From: Merdiplasma sp905207905
GTDB taxonomy: Bacteria; Bacillota; Clostridia; Lachnospirales; Lachnospiraceae
Assembly: GCA_902475025.1 (NCBI GenBank)
Contig: CABRXX010000002.1
Coordinates: 33,266 to 97,265 of the forward strand
Direction of reading: 5' to 3'
Length of the DNA: 64,000 nt
The notes beneath the pieces were generated by a model. It ran no database searches. It saw only the letters and a list, made by a program, of their open reading frames with translations, and was not told where the DNA came from. Each line of letters opens with the position of its first letter. Positions within the stretch are counted from its first letter, which is position 1. Both the position numbers and the translations under genes were made by a program. Of this stretch, positions 43,497-51,288 are shown piece by piece.

Positions 43497-44213
43497 TCAC
43501 CACTCTATGGTCTCCACAGAAACGGGGGTTTCATTCACCGTCATCTTGGACACCTGCCCGTTTTTTATCTTAATCACCCGGTCTGCCATAGGCGCAATGG
43601 CAGAGTTGTGGGTGATCACAATCACCGTCATACCTTTTTCCCGGCACATATCCTGCAGAAGCTTCAGGATTGCCTTACCAGTCTGATAGTCCAACGCTCC
43701 CGTAGGCTCATCGCACAAAAGCAGTTTGGGATTCTTGGCCAGTGCCCTGGCGATGGACACCCGCTGCTGCTCTCCGCCGGAAAGCTGGGCAGGAAAATTC
43801 ATCAGCCGTTCTCCCAATCCTACCTCCTCCAGCACAGTCCTGGCATCCAGCGGATTTTTACAGATCTGAAGCGCCAGCTCCACGTTCTCTAAAGCCGTCA
43901 GATTAGGAATCAGATTATAAAATTGAAACACAAAACCAATATCATCCCTGCGGTACTTGGTCAGCTTTTTCTGATTGTATTTGGCAATATTCGCCCCATC
44001 CACCCAGACTGATCCGCTGGAAACCGTATCCATTCCGCCCAGAATATTCAGCACCGTCGTTTTTCCCGCTCCGCTGGGGCCCACTACCACGGCAAATTCC
44101 CCTTTGGATATCGTCATATTGATGCCGTCCACCGCCCGGATCGCCACCTCTCCCATCTGGTAGACCTTGGTCACGTCTGTCAACTTCACAAAATCCTCTT
44201 GTCTTGTCTTCAT
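43497..44213 (-). CDS. ABC transporter ATP-binding protein partnering the coiled-coil FtsX permease
   Basis: The 238-residue ATPase has Walker A GPSGAGKT (about 42-49), Q-loop FVFQFYNLIPN, signature LSGGEQQR, Walker B LLLCDEPTGALD and the switch His in VITHNSA. It belongs to the MacB/LolD group that drives FtsX permeases. The permease starts 4 bp after its stop. A dispersed repeat element ends just upstream of its start and overlaps the likely promoter. Confidence 0.95.
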   Translation of the reverse strand: MKTRQEDFVKLTDVTKVYQMGEVAIRAVDGINMTISKGEFAVVVGPSGAGKTTVLNILGGMDTVSSGSVWVDGANIAKYNQKKLTKYRRDDIGFVFQFYNLIPNLTALENVELALQICKNPLDARTVLEEVGLGERLMNFPAQLSGGEQQRVSIARALAKNPKLLLCDEPTGALDYQTGKAILKLLQDMCREKGMTVIVITHNSAIAPMADRVIKIKNGQVSKMTVNETPVSVETIEW

Positions 44214-44246
44214 GTACGCCTCATCCCTTTTCTTACCTGATCATAA

Positions 44247-44351
44247 CATTCGTGTACATGGAACAATACGGTCAGAAAAGAGCCACTTTCGTTTCCTGTC
44301 TGCGTTGCTTTCACTCTGCGTGCGTCCGGTGTTGCCCTATGTACACGGATG
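44247..44351. repeat. Dispersed inverted-repeat element, copy B (105 bp)
   Basis: Terminal inverted repeats CATTCGTGTACAT (44247-44259) and ATGTACACGGATG (44339-44351) match at 12 of 13 positions. The interior TACGGTCAGAAAAGAG...TTTCGTTTCCTGTCTG is shared, inverted, with 57867-57919. Translated, both carry an RSEKSxFRFLS string, but no true gene is supported. The 246-bp gap 44214-44459 otherwise holds only a small hairpin near 44440-44456. Confidence 0.75.
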
Positions 44352-44459
44352 CTAATAGTATAAAATAGAATCCGGGCTCCGACAAGTAGGGGTTCCTAAA
44401 CTTTTTGTGAAGAATTAAAAGGACGCCCTCATAAGCAGCCTGCCCTTCCGGGCAGAAGA

Positions 44460-45368
44460 CTAAGTTATGGTTTCCCGTTCAGCCACTTGCTTTTCTGCAA
44501 TGTGAACCAGTTTTAAAACATCGTCATCCGCATGAAGGCTGTACAACAGTCCATAAGGAATGCTGTAATCCCAATGAACCGGAATGGATACAAGTCCAGG
44601 ATGAACATCCTGCCAGCACTCAATCGTAAGCAGAACATTTCCTGTTTCTGCACAGCGATTAAATACAGACAAATCATAAAAATACGGCGTATCTTCAATT
44701 TGAATCTGCGGATGATTCTTTTCCAGATCATTGCGAATAAAGTCATTCACACCAGAATCTCCTTTGCTGACCATCATAAGTGTCTGCCCATATAAATCCT
44801 GAATATCAAGACAGGATTTTTTTGCCAGAGGATGCTCACAGGATACGGCAACCATCTTTTGATACCTGCCAAGAGGAAGAAAATTACAAAGAGACAGCCA
44901 GGCTTTTGAATCACAGACACCGATCAGAAAATCGAATTTTTCGCCCAGTTTCTTTATTTCAGACAAAATTCCCTCATGGTTATCCTCAAACGGTACAAGA
45001 TGCAGCTTATATTCCGGAAAATGATGACTGAGCTTATACCATAAATCCATAAAAGGTTTTGCGGGATTCAACATGGAAGTTCCAACGCAAAAGGTCGTAT
45101 CACATTTTCCCGATGCAGCCGCCGCCTCTGCAATCGATTTTTCTGAATAATCTATCATAAACTTTGCGTTGCGGCAGATCACTTCCCCCGCAGGCGTCAG
45201 GCGAACTCCGACAGACATTCTTTCTATCAATTTTAGGTTCAGATGTTCCTCCAGACTGTTCATCTGTTTCATCACAGCAGTGGGAGAAATAAACAGCTTT
45301 TCTGCCGCTTTTGTGAAACTTCCACACTCTGTCACTGCTAAAAAGGTAGTAAGCAATGGATTGTACAT
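44460..45368 (-). CDS. LysR-family transcriptional regulator
   Basis: The start at 45368 has GAGGTG upstream; the frame runs on to 45410 without one. The 302-residue protein has an N-terminal winged helix (about 1-60, FLAVTECGSFTKAAEKLF and SPTAVMKQMNSLEEHL) and a substrate-binding effector domain (about 90-295). It is divergent from the flavodoxin/oxidoreductase genes and, as usual for LysR proteins, probably controls them. Codon use here is more AT-rich than in the flanking genes. Confidence 0.92.
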   Translation of the reverse strand: MYNPLLTTFLAVTECGSFTKAAEKLFISPTAVMKQMNSLEEHLNLKLIERMSVGVRLTPAGEVICRNAKFMIDYSEKSIAEAAAASGKCDTTFCVGTSMLNPAKPFMDLWYKLSHHFPEYKLHLVPFEDNHEGILSEIKKLGEKFDFLIGVCDSKAWLSLCNFLPLGRYQKMVAVSCEHPLAKKSCLDIQDLYGQTLMMVSKGDSGVNDFIRNDLEKNHPQIQIEDTPYFYDLSVFNRCAETGNVLLTIECWQDVHPGLVSIPVHWDYSIPYGLLYSLHADDDVLKLVHIAEKQVAERETIT

Positions 45369-45381
45369 GGCGCACCTCATA

Positions 45382-45396
45382 TAAACTTTTAGTTTA
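45382..45396. promoter_or_regulatory. LysR-type dyad TAAAC-N5-GTTTA
   Basis: A perfect 5-bp dyad with an AT-rich centre lies in the 42-bp gap between the divergent LysR and flavodoxin genes, 14 bp upstream of the LysR start. LysR boxes are AT-rich dyads in just this position, so it is a natural operator candidate. Confidence 0.5.
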
Positions 45397-45410
45397 TGCA
45401 ATGATAACAT

Positions 45411-45806
45411 ATGGGAGATTCCATGTCAACGTACCGGTGTGTTATGCTGATTACAGCCAAAGAAAAGTATAACGACTGTACTGCCGAGGCAAAAGCCGAT
45501 CAGCAGAAAAATGCCAGACCAAAACTGAAATACTATCCGGATTCGATGAATGATTATGATGTGATTTATCTTGGATATCCAAATTATTGGAGCACCATGC
45601 CAATGGCAGTATTCACATTTTTGGAACATTTTGACTTCTCCGGGAAAATCATCAACCCCCTCTGCACACATGAAGGAGGTGGAATGGGCAGCAGTATTTC
45701 TCATATTAAAAAGCTTTGTCCAAATGCAGCCGTTGAAAAGGGGCTTGCCATTTATGGCAGCCGTGTCAAAAATTCCAGAAAAGAAATAGAAAGTTAGGTG
45801 AAATAA
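45411..45806 (+). pseudogene. Flavodoxin-like gene missing the FMN loop, with a late amber codon
   Basis: The open frame 45411-45797 encodes 128 residues. From about residue 16 it matches the middle and end of flavodoxins (YDVIYLGYPNYWSTMPMAV, THEGGGMGSSISHIKKLCP). The usual first strand and phosphate-binding loop (about 45 residues) are absent and replaced by MGDSMSTYRCVMLI. At the end, TAG at 45795-45797 replaces a probable TGG: reading through gives Val-Lys and a TAA at 45804-45806, the normal ESWVK-type ending. Without the loop it cannot bind FMN in the usual way. The divergent LysR start is only 42 bp away, so the lost 5' part was deleted, not just frameshifted. Confidence 0.75.
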
Positions 45807-45810
45807 ACGT

Positions 45811-47097
45811 ATGAAAAAAATTACAGCAGGCAGAGATGCGTTGGGAACATTTGCGCCAAAATTTGCCCAATTAAACGATGATGTCCTTTTCGGAGAAGTG
45901 TGGGCAAGAAATGATAAGTTGTCCGCCCGCGACCGCTCTCTGGTTACGGTTACAGCTTTGATGGCACAGGGGATTTGTGACAGTTCCTTAGAACATCATT
46001 TGAAAACAGCAAAAGAAAATGGAATTACAAAAACCGAGATCGCAGAACTCTTAACTCACGCAGCCTTTTATGCAGGCTGGCCAAAGGCGTGGGCAGCGTT
46101 TCGATTAGCAAAAGAAATCTGGAGCGTTTCGAGTGTTCCAGAAGAAAGTCAGGAACATGAAAACTCTAGGGTTTTCCCTATTGGAGAACCGAATACTGCT
46201 TTTTCCGATATGATGTACGTTACTTTATCAAACGGCGTAAGGATGCCGCAGCTTGGATATGGCGTCTATCAAGTGACAAAAGAAGAATGTGAACGCTGTG
46301 TACTGGATGCTCTGAAAGCAGGATACCGTTCCATTGATACCGCACAAAGTTATTTTAATGAAGAAGAGGTCGGAAGTGCCATTGAAAAATCCGGCATACC
46401 AAGAGAAGAAATTTTTCTGACTTCAAAAGTGTGGATTGAACATTACGGATATGAAGAATGTAAAAAAAGCGTTCTGATATCTATGGAAAAATTGAAAACA
46501 GATTACATTGATCTGATGCTGCTTCATCAGCCGTTTGGGGATTACTATGGTGCATGGAGAGCATTGGAAGAACTTTATGAAGCCGGTAAACTCCGGGCAA
46601 TCGGAATTTCCAATTTCTATCCCGACCGTATGGTAGATATGGCATCTTTTTCCAGAATTAAGCCTATGGTAAATCAGATTGAAATTCATCCCCACAATCA
46701 GCAGGAAACTGCAAAGCAGTGGAACGAAAAATATGGGTTACAATTAGAAGCATGGGCGCCCTTCGGAGAGGGCAGAGGCGGTATGTTTGAACTGCCGGAA
46801 TTAAAAATGATTGGCGAAAAATACGGAAAAACACCTGCACAGGTTATCCTTCGCTGGCATCTGCAAAGAGGAATCGTTGTCATTCCAAAATCAACCCATA
46901 TCCAGCGGATGAAAGAAAACCTTCAGGTATTTGATTTTGAGCTGACCGACGAAGAAATGGCACAGATTGCGAATCTCGATAAAAAGGAAAGTTCTTTCTT
47001 CTCTCACTATGATCCTGCTATGGTAGAGTGGTTTGTAAAAATGGTAGAGGAACGCAAAAAACAGAATCATTGTAAAGAAGAAAAGAAAAACTGGTAA
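45811..47097 (+). CDS. Carboxymuconolactone decarboxylase-like domain fused to aldo/keto reductase
   Basis: Residues 1-110 are an AhpD/CMD-type domain (ARDRSLVTVTALMAQG, HHLKTAKENGITKTEIAELL). Residues 134-415 are an aldo/keto reductase with YRSIDTAQSYFNEEEVG (catalytic Asp and Tyr), LTSKVWI, IDLMLLHQP and the NADPH-site VIPKSTHIQRMKEN. The joining stretch (VFPIGEPNTAFS) looks like the start of the cupin half of CMD-cupin proteins, and MMYVTLSNGVRMPQLGYGVY looks like an AKR N-terminus. The gene therefore appears to be an in-frame deletion fusion of two once-neighbouring genes. The start at 45811 follows the truncated flavodoxin directly. Both domains look intact enough to fold. Confidence 0.88.
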   Translation: MKKITAGRDALGTFAPKFAQLNDDVLFGEVWARNDKLSARDRSLVTVTALMAQGICDSSLEHHLKTAKENGITKTEIAELLTHAAFYAGWPKAWAAFRLAKEIWSVSSVPEESQEHENSRVFPIGEPNTAFSDMMYVTLSNGVRMPQLGYGVYQVTKEECERCVLDALKAGYRSIDTAQSYFNEEEVGSAIEKSGIPREEIFLTSKVWIEHYGYEECKKSVLISMEKLKTDYIDLMLLHQPFGDYYGAWRALEELYEAGKLRAIGISNFYPDRMVDMASFSRIKPMVNQIEIHPHNQQETAKQWNEKYGLQLEAWAPFGEGRGGMFELPELKMIGEKYGKTPAQVILRWHLQRGIVVIPKSTHIQRMKENLQVFDFELTDEEMAQIANLDKKESSFFSHYDPAMVEWFVKMVEERKKQNHCKEEKKNW

Positions 47098-47108
47098 GGA
47101 GAATCTCT

Positions 47109-47648
47109 ATGAGTAAAAAAGTGTTGATTTTGTCAGGAAGTCCGAGAAAGAACGGTAATTCTGATTTGTTATGTGATGAATTTATGCGTGGTGTCGCAGA
47201 AAGCGGCAATGAAGCAGAAAAAATCAGAGTGGCAAGTAAAAAAATTGCTCCATGTTCCGGATGCTATTATTGTTCCACCCATAATGGCGAATGTGCGCAC
47301 AAAGACGATATGACGGAAATTTTACAAAAAATGATCGATGCCGATGTCATTGTGCTTAGTTCTCCTGTTTATTTTTATTCCATTAACGCACAGCTGAAGG
47401 CAGTTATTGATCGCACGGTAGCAAGATGGTTGGAAGTCAAAAACAAGGAATTTTATTACATTGTTACAATGGCAGATGATACATTGTCTTCCGCAGATAC
47501 AACGCTTGCCTGCTTCCGTGGCTATGCAGACTGCGTAGAGGGGGCTGTAGAAAAGGGTGTCATCATTGGAAAAGGCGTTCACGATGCGGGCGAAATCAAA
47601 AACACGGCCGCTATGGAACAGGCGTACACAATGGGCAAAAATATATAG
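47109..47648 (+). CDS. NAD(P)H-dependent FMN reductase / flavodoxin-fold oxidoreductase
   Basis: The 179-residue protein has the flavodoxin-fold FMN site SGSPRKNGNS (about 8-17), a cysteine-bearing segment (CSGCYYCSTHNGEC) and the flavin-side loop SSPVYFYSINAQLK. Members reduce FMN, quinones or iron complexes. It starts 11 bp after the fusion gene and is the last gene of the redox island, ending before a complex terminator. Confidence 0.9.
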   Translation: MSKKVLILSGSPRKNGNSDLLCDEFMRGVAESGNEAEKIRVASKKIAPCSGCYYCSTHNGECAHKDDMTEILQKMIDADVIVLSSPVYFYSINAQLKAVIDRTVARWLEVKNKEFYYIVTMADDTLSSADTTLACFRGYADCVEGAVEKGVIIGKGVHDAGEIKNTAAMEQAYTMGKNI

Positions 47649-47660
47649 GTAACCAAAAAG

Positions 47661-47816
47661 CGCACGGTTCTGCCTGCAGAGACGATCGCGGACGGTTCTA
47701 TCTGCAAACATAATCGAATCCACGACGGCAATGAGCCAAGCATCCGCACAAATGCGGCGGCTTGGCTCACTGTCCACTGGAATAACATTGCCTATGCAGA
47801 ACCGTCTCTCTTTTTA
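47661..47816. terminator. Complex terminator region between convergent genes
   Basis: GAGCCAAGC (47733-47741) pairs with GCTTGGCTC (47760-47768), with an inner CCGCA/TGCGG stem. It is flanked by GACGGTTCTATCTGCA (47691-47706) and TGCAGAACCGTC (47795-47806), which pair with a small bulge, followed by T5 on the plus strand. A further CACGGTTCTGCCTGCA at 47663 adds a third related word, so the unit could also be a small repeat element. Confidence 0.6.
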
Positions 47817-49181
47817 CTCTCTCTCCTCCAGCCCCACATACTCCCTGTGATGGCCCACATACTTGTAAGCCGGACGGATGATCTTCCCTTCATTCACCAG
47901 CTCTTCTATCCGGTGAGCGCACCAGCCGGAAATACGGGAGATCGCAAAGATCGGCGTAAACAGCTGAGTAGGAATTCCCAACATAGAATACACAAATCCG
48001 CTGTAAAAATCTACGTTGCAGCAGATGGGCTTGGACAGCTTTTTGTGAGCCGTCAAAAGCTCTGAGCCGATGCGTTCCACAGATTCATAAAAATGGAATT
48101 CCTCCTGAAGTCCCTTTTCTTCTGAAAGGCTTCTTGCATACTCTTTCAAGATCACCGCCCTGGGATCTGACAAGGTATAAACCGCATGTCCCATACCATA
48201 AATCAGCCCGCTGCGGTCAAAGGCCTTCTTATCAATAATCTTCTGAAGATACTCCCGCAGAGCGCTCTCATCCTCCAGATTGTCTACATTGGCCCGGATA
48301 TCTGCAAACATATTTTCTACCTTCAGGTTGGCTCCGCCGTGTTTGGGGCCTTTCAAGGATCCCAGAGAAGCCGCCACCGCAGAATAGGTATCCGTTCCTG
48401 TGGAAGACACTACATGCGTGGTAAACGTCGAGTTATTACCACCGCCGTGCTCTGCGTGAAGTACCAGGGCAATATCCAGTACTCTGGCTTCCAGTTCTGT
48501 GTAAGCTCCGTCGTCTCTCATCATTCTGAGAATATTCTCTGCTGTGGAAAGCTCCGGCTTTGGATAGCGTATCACCAGGCTCTTGTCATTATTATAATGC
48601 TGGTATGCATGGTATCCGTAGACCGAGATCAGAGGCATCGTTCCGATCAGAGTCAGTGACTGGCGCAGCACATTGGGAATAGACGTATCATCTGGATTTT
48701 CATCGTAGGAATAAAGTGTCAACACGCTTTTTTGCAGCCCGTTCATAATATTGGCGCTGGGAGCCTTCATAATCACATCCCGCACAAACTTGCTGGGCAG
48801 ATCTCTGTATTTCCCAATAAGATCAATAAAGGTGCGAAGCTGAGTTTTATTGGGAAGCGCTCCAAACAAAAGCAGATACGTAATATCCTCAAAATTAAAC
48901 CGTCGGTTTTCAAATCCCTTAATCAGATCACTCACCGCATACCCTTGATAGTACAGTTCTCCGTCTACCGGAACATTCTCTCCGTCTACAGTTTTATGTC
49001 CGATTACATCTGAAATTTCCGTAAGACCCGTCAGTACGCCCTTACCATTGGATTCTCGAAGTCCTCTCTTCACATCATACTTCTGATACAGATCTAAATC
49101 CAATGCACCGGAAATCAAACAATAACGAACCAACTCCTCCAAGCGGCCGTCTCTGTCTTTTCTATCCAAATCATTCAGCAT
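47814..49181 (-). CDS. Citrate synthase
   Basis: The start at 49181 is chosen for its GGGAG site; the frame extends to 49241 over the promoter. The 455-residue enzyme condenses oxaloacetate and acetyl-CoA to citrate. Catalytic histidines lie in LHAEHGGGNNSTFTTHV and YGMGHAVYTLSDPR, and the CoA/oxaloacetate region includes GSLKGPKHGGAN. The long N-terminal part (about 1-60) is typical of clostridial members. It is a single gene with its own strong promoter, and probably supplies 2-oxoglutarate/glutamate rather than a full cycle. Confidence 0.96.
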   Translation of the reverse strand: MLNDLDRKDRDGRLEELVRYCLISGALDLDLYQKYDVKRGLRESNGKGVLTGLTEISDVIGHKTVDGENVPVDGELYYQGYAVSDLIKGFENRRFNFEDITYLLLFGALPNKTQLRTFIDLIGKYRDLPSKFVRDVIMKAPSANIMNGLQKSVLTLYSYDENPDDTSIPNVLRQSLTLIGTMPLISVYGYHAYQHYNNDKSLVIRYPKPELSTAENILRMMRDDGAYTELEARVLDIALVLHAEHGGGNNSTFTTHVVSSTGTDTYSAVAASLGSLKGPKHGGANLKVENMFADIRANVDNLEDESALREYLQKIIDKKAFDRSGLIYGMGHAVYTLSDPRAVILKEYARSLSEEKGLQEEFHFYESVERIGSELLTAHKKLSKPICCNVDFYSGFVYSMLGIPTQLFTPIFAISRISGWCAHRIEELVNEGKIIRPAYKYVGHHREYVGLEERE

Positions 49182-49212
49182 ACCATCTCTCCCTTCCGGT
49201 CTTTTGTTTGTT

Positions 49213-49241
49213 ACTATATCGCAACTGTAGTTTTTTGTCAA
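49213..49241 (-). promoter_or_regulatory. Citrate synthase promoter
   Basis: On the minus strand TTGACA (49236-49241), a 17-bp spacer and TATAGT (49213-49218) match consensus at 11 of 12 positions. Transcription would start about 25 bases before the start codon. Confidence 0.8.
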
Positions 49242-49389
49242 TTTGTTTCATGAATATTCGTTTTTTAGTATAATCATTCTACCTTTTTTATTCAAATTCC
49301 ATCCACAAACTCAAAAAATCGTTTGTTTTATAAGGTGCCGCTGTCCTGTCTTTCTTTTTCTCTCTGGTAATTCCGGTTTTCTGGCAGAT

Positions 49390-49875
49390 CTAATCCGCCA
49401 GAAGTCCTGCGAACTCTGCCGCTGAAGCTCTGCATAAATCCTCAGGTTTTAATTCCATCTGAACTCCCAGCTTTCCTCCGCTGACCACCATCGTCTCCAG
49501 GGCTTTTGCACTCTCATCTATCCTGGTAACATACTGCTTCTTCATTCCAACGGCCGTACAGCCGCCTCTTATGTACCCTGTTACGGTTTGAATGTCTTTC
49601 ACATGAAGCATCTCTACAGACTTCTCTCCTACTGCCCGAGCCGCTTTCTTTAAATCCAGCTCCCGATCAATGGGGATCACAAACACAAAATAGTTTTTGC
49701 TGCTGCCCATTGTTACCAGTGTTTTATACACCTTTGCATGATCCAACCCCAGCATATCTGCAATCTGGAGCCCATCCACAAACTCATCGCACTCATAAGT
49801 TTTTGTATCATAGGAAATCTTCATACGATCCAATATCCGCATGGCATTGGTTTTCGTTTCTTTCTTCTTTGCCAT
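49390..49875 (-). CDS. ybaK: Cys-tRNA(Pro)/Cys-tRNA(Cys) deacylase YbaK
   Basis: The 161-residue protein matches the YbaK/EbsC editing family: KTLVTMGSSKNYFVFVIPID, LKKAARAVGEKSVEML and GYIRGGCTAVGMKKQ, with the conserved lysine in HAKVYKTL. It hydrolyses mischarged Cys-tRNA(Pro) in the cytoplasm. The gap to the ArsR gene upstream is 42 bp, so they may be co-transcribed. GAGGCGAAGAAA precedes the ATG. Confidence 0.95.
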   Translation of the reverse strand: MAKKKETKTNAMRILDRMKISYDTKTYECDEFVDGLQIADMLGLDHAKVYKTLVTMGSSKNYFVFVIPIDRELDLKKAARAVGEKSVEMLHVKDIQTVTGYIRGGCTAVGMKKQYVTRIDESAKALETMVVSGGKLGVQMELKPEDLCRASAAEFAGLLAD

Positions 49876-49917
49876 TTTCTTCGCCTCTATCTGTCTTTTT
49901 CTGTCTTTTTCTTTCTA

Positions 49918-50526
49918 TCAGCCATTTTCTATTTGTTTTTGGCTATGATCGGATTTCTTACTGTGCTTCTTCCCCTTTTTCTTTTCTCCTTTTTTGCCTT
50001 TCTCCTTCTTCTTTCCAGAGTCTTTCTTTTCTCCGCTCTTCTTCCCGGACCCTTTCTTTCTCTGCTTTCCCTTCCGCTCTTCACTCTGGCGAATCTCCCG
50101 CTCGTTCTTCGGCTCTTCTCCGGCTTGGCTCTCACTCTGGCGAATCTCTGACTCGTTTTCCGCCTCCGGTCTCTCCGGCTCCTTAACCGTTCCCTCTGGC
50201 GCTGCGCTCTTCAGATCCGGCGTTTCTGAAGGCGTCGGTTCATCCGTTTCCTCCTGCAGATACTTCCCTAAAAATCTCCGGGCCATCTCCACCACCCAGC
50301 TGTCCACAGAGTAGTAAGTCCATTTTCCCGCCTTTCTGGCTCTTACCAGACCGCTCTCACACAAACTCTTCATATGATGAGACAGGGTAGACTGTACTAC
50401 ATTTACCTGCTGCAAAAGCTCTCCGGCATTCTGTTCCCGCTCCATCAAAAGATCCAGGATCTGCAATCTGTGCGGATCTCCCAAAGCCCGAAATACCTGA
50501 TCCATCTGTGTTTTCTCGATTTTCAT
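49918..50526 (-). CDS. ArsR-family regulator with a long Lys/Ser-rich tail
   Basis: Residues 1-95 form an ArsR winged helix (FRALGDPHRLQILDLLMERE, VVQSTLSHHMKSLCESGLV, KWTYYSVD). No clear metal-binding cysteine motif is seen. Residues 96-202 are low complexity: first acidic with EIRQSE repeats, then very basic (runs of KKGKK and GEKKDSGKKKEK). A tail of this kind is unusual for ArsR proteins and may bind nucleic acid non-specifically. Target genes are unknown. Confidence 0.88.
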   Translation of the reverse strand: MKIEKTQMDQVFRALGDPHRLQILDLLMEREQNAGELLQQVNVVQSTLSHHMKSLCESGLVRARKAGKWTYYSVDSWVVEMARRFLGKYLQEETDEPTPSETPDLKSAAPEGTVKEPERPEAENESEIRQSESQAGEEPKNEREIRQSEERKGKQRKKGSGKKSGEKKDSGKKKEKGKKGEKKKGKKHSKKSDHSQKQIENG

Positions 50527-50619
50527 GCTGCATCCTCCCCTCTGGATGAACTGACTTTTGACTCCAGTCTTTTCGCCTTTCCTGATAAAACAATCGGCTG
50601 AAACTTATCCCGGTCTGCA

Positions 50620-51276
50620 TCAATGTTTTTTTAAAAATTCTCCCATCTCCTCCACCGTATGGGCTATGTAAGCGGCTCCCGCCTGCTCCAGTTCTCCCTG
50701 CGCTGCAAAACCCACATATACGCCAAGGCAGTCAATCCCGCAGGCCTTCGCGCCTTCCACATCATGTTTTCGATCCCCTACCATCAATACCTGTGCTTTC
50801 TTGTCTTCTGTAATCCCCAGCCTCCGGAACGCTTCCTGGATCACATCCGCTTTGGCCGTGCGCCGCTCGTCCATAGTAGCCCCCACCACTTCACAAAAAT
50901 ATTGGCGCAGCTTAAATTTTTCCAGTATGCGCAGCACAAACTCTTCCGGTTTTGAAGAAGCTACCGCCAACTTTCGCCCCTGGCTTTGCAGTGCGCTAAG
51001 CATATCCGGAATGCCTTCAAACACCTGGTTTTCAAAAATTCCAATATCCTGAAACCGCTCCCTGTACTTTTTCAGCGCCCGCTTGGCCTGCTCGGAGGTA
51101 AAACCATAAAATTCCTGGAAAGAATCCAGCAGCGGTGGCCCAATAAAAGGCTCCAGCTTATCCAAATCAGGCTCTTCAATCCCCTGATCACGAAGCGCGT
51201 ACTGAACGCACTTCGTAATGCCTTCCTTTGGGTTGGTCAATGTTCCGTCTAAATCAAAAAGTAAATATTGATACAT
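50620..51276 (-). CDS. HAD-family phosphatase (phosphoglycolate phosphatase-like)
   Basis: The 218-residue protein has the HAD motifs: nucleophile DLDGTLTNPKEG at residues 8-19, VASSKP for motif II, and MVGDRKHDVEGAKACG for motifs III-IV, with a helical cap domain (20-90). It probably dephosphorylates small sugar phosphates or phosphoglycolate. Its start lies 12 bp after the stop of the L,D-transpeptidase gene upstream on the same strand. Confidence 0.93.
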   Translation of the reverse strand: MYQYLLFDLDGTLTNPKEGITKCVQYALRDQGIEEPDLDKLEPFIGPPLLDSFQEFYGFTSEQAKRALKKYRERFQDIGIFENQVFEGIPDMLSALQSQGRKLAVASSKPEEFVLRILEKFKLRQYFCEVVGATMDERRTAKADVIQEAFRRLGITEDKKAQVLMVGDRKHDVEGAKACGIDCLGVYVGFAAQGELEQAGAAYIAHTVEEMGEFLKKH

Positions 51277-51288
51277 GTCTTTTTCTCC

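Noticed and set aside
44167..44355. Short open frame containing an RSEKSHFRFLS string as a gene
   Set aside because: The same string appears at 57784-58098 because both lie in copies of a dispersed DNA repeat; there is no ribosome site and no common start.
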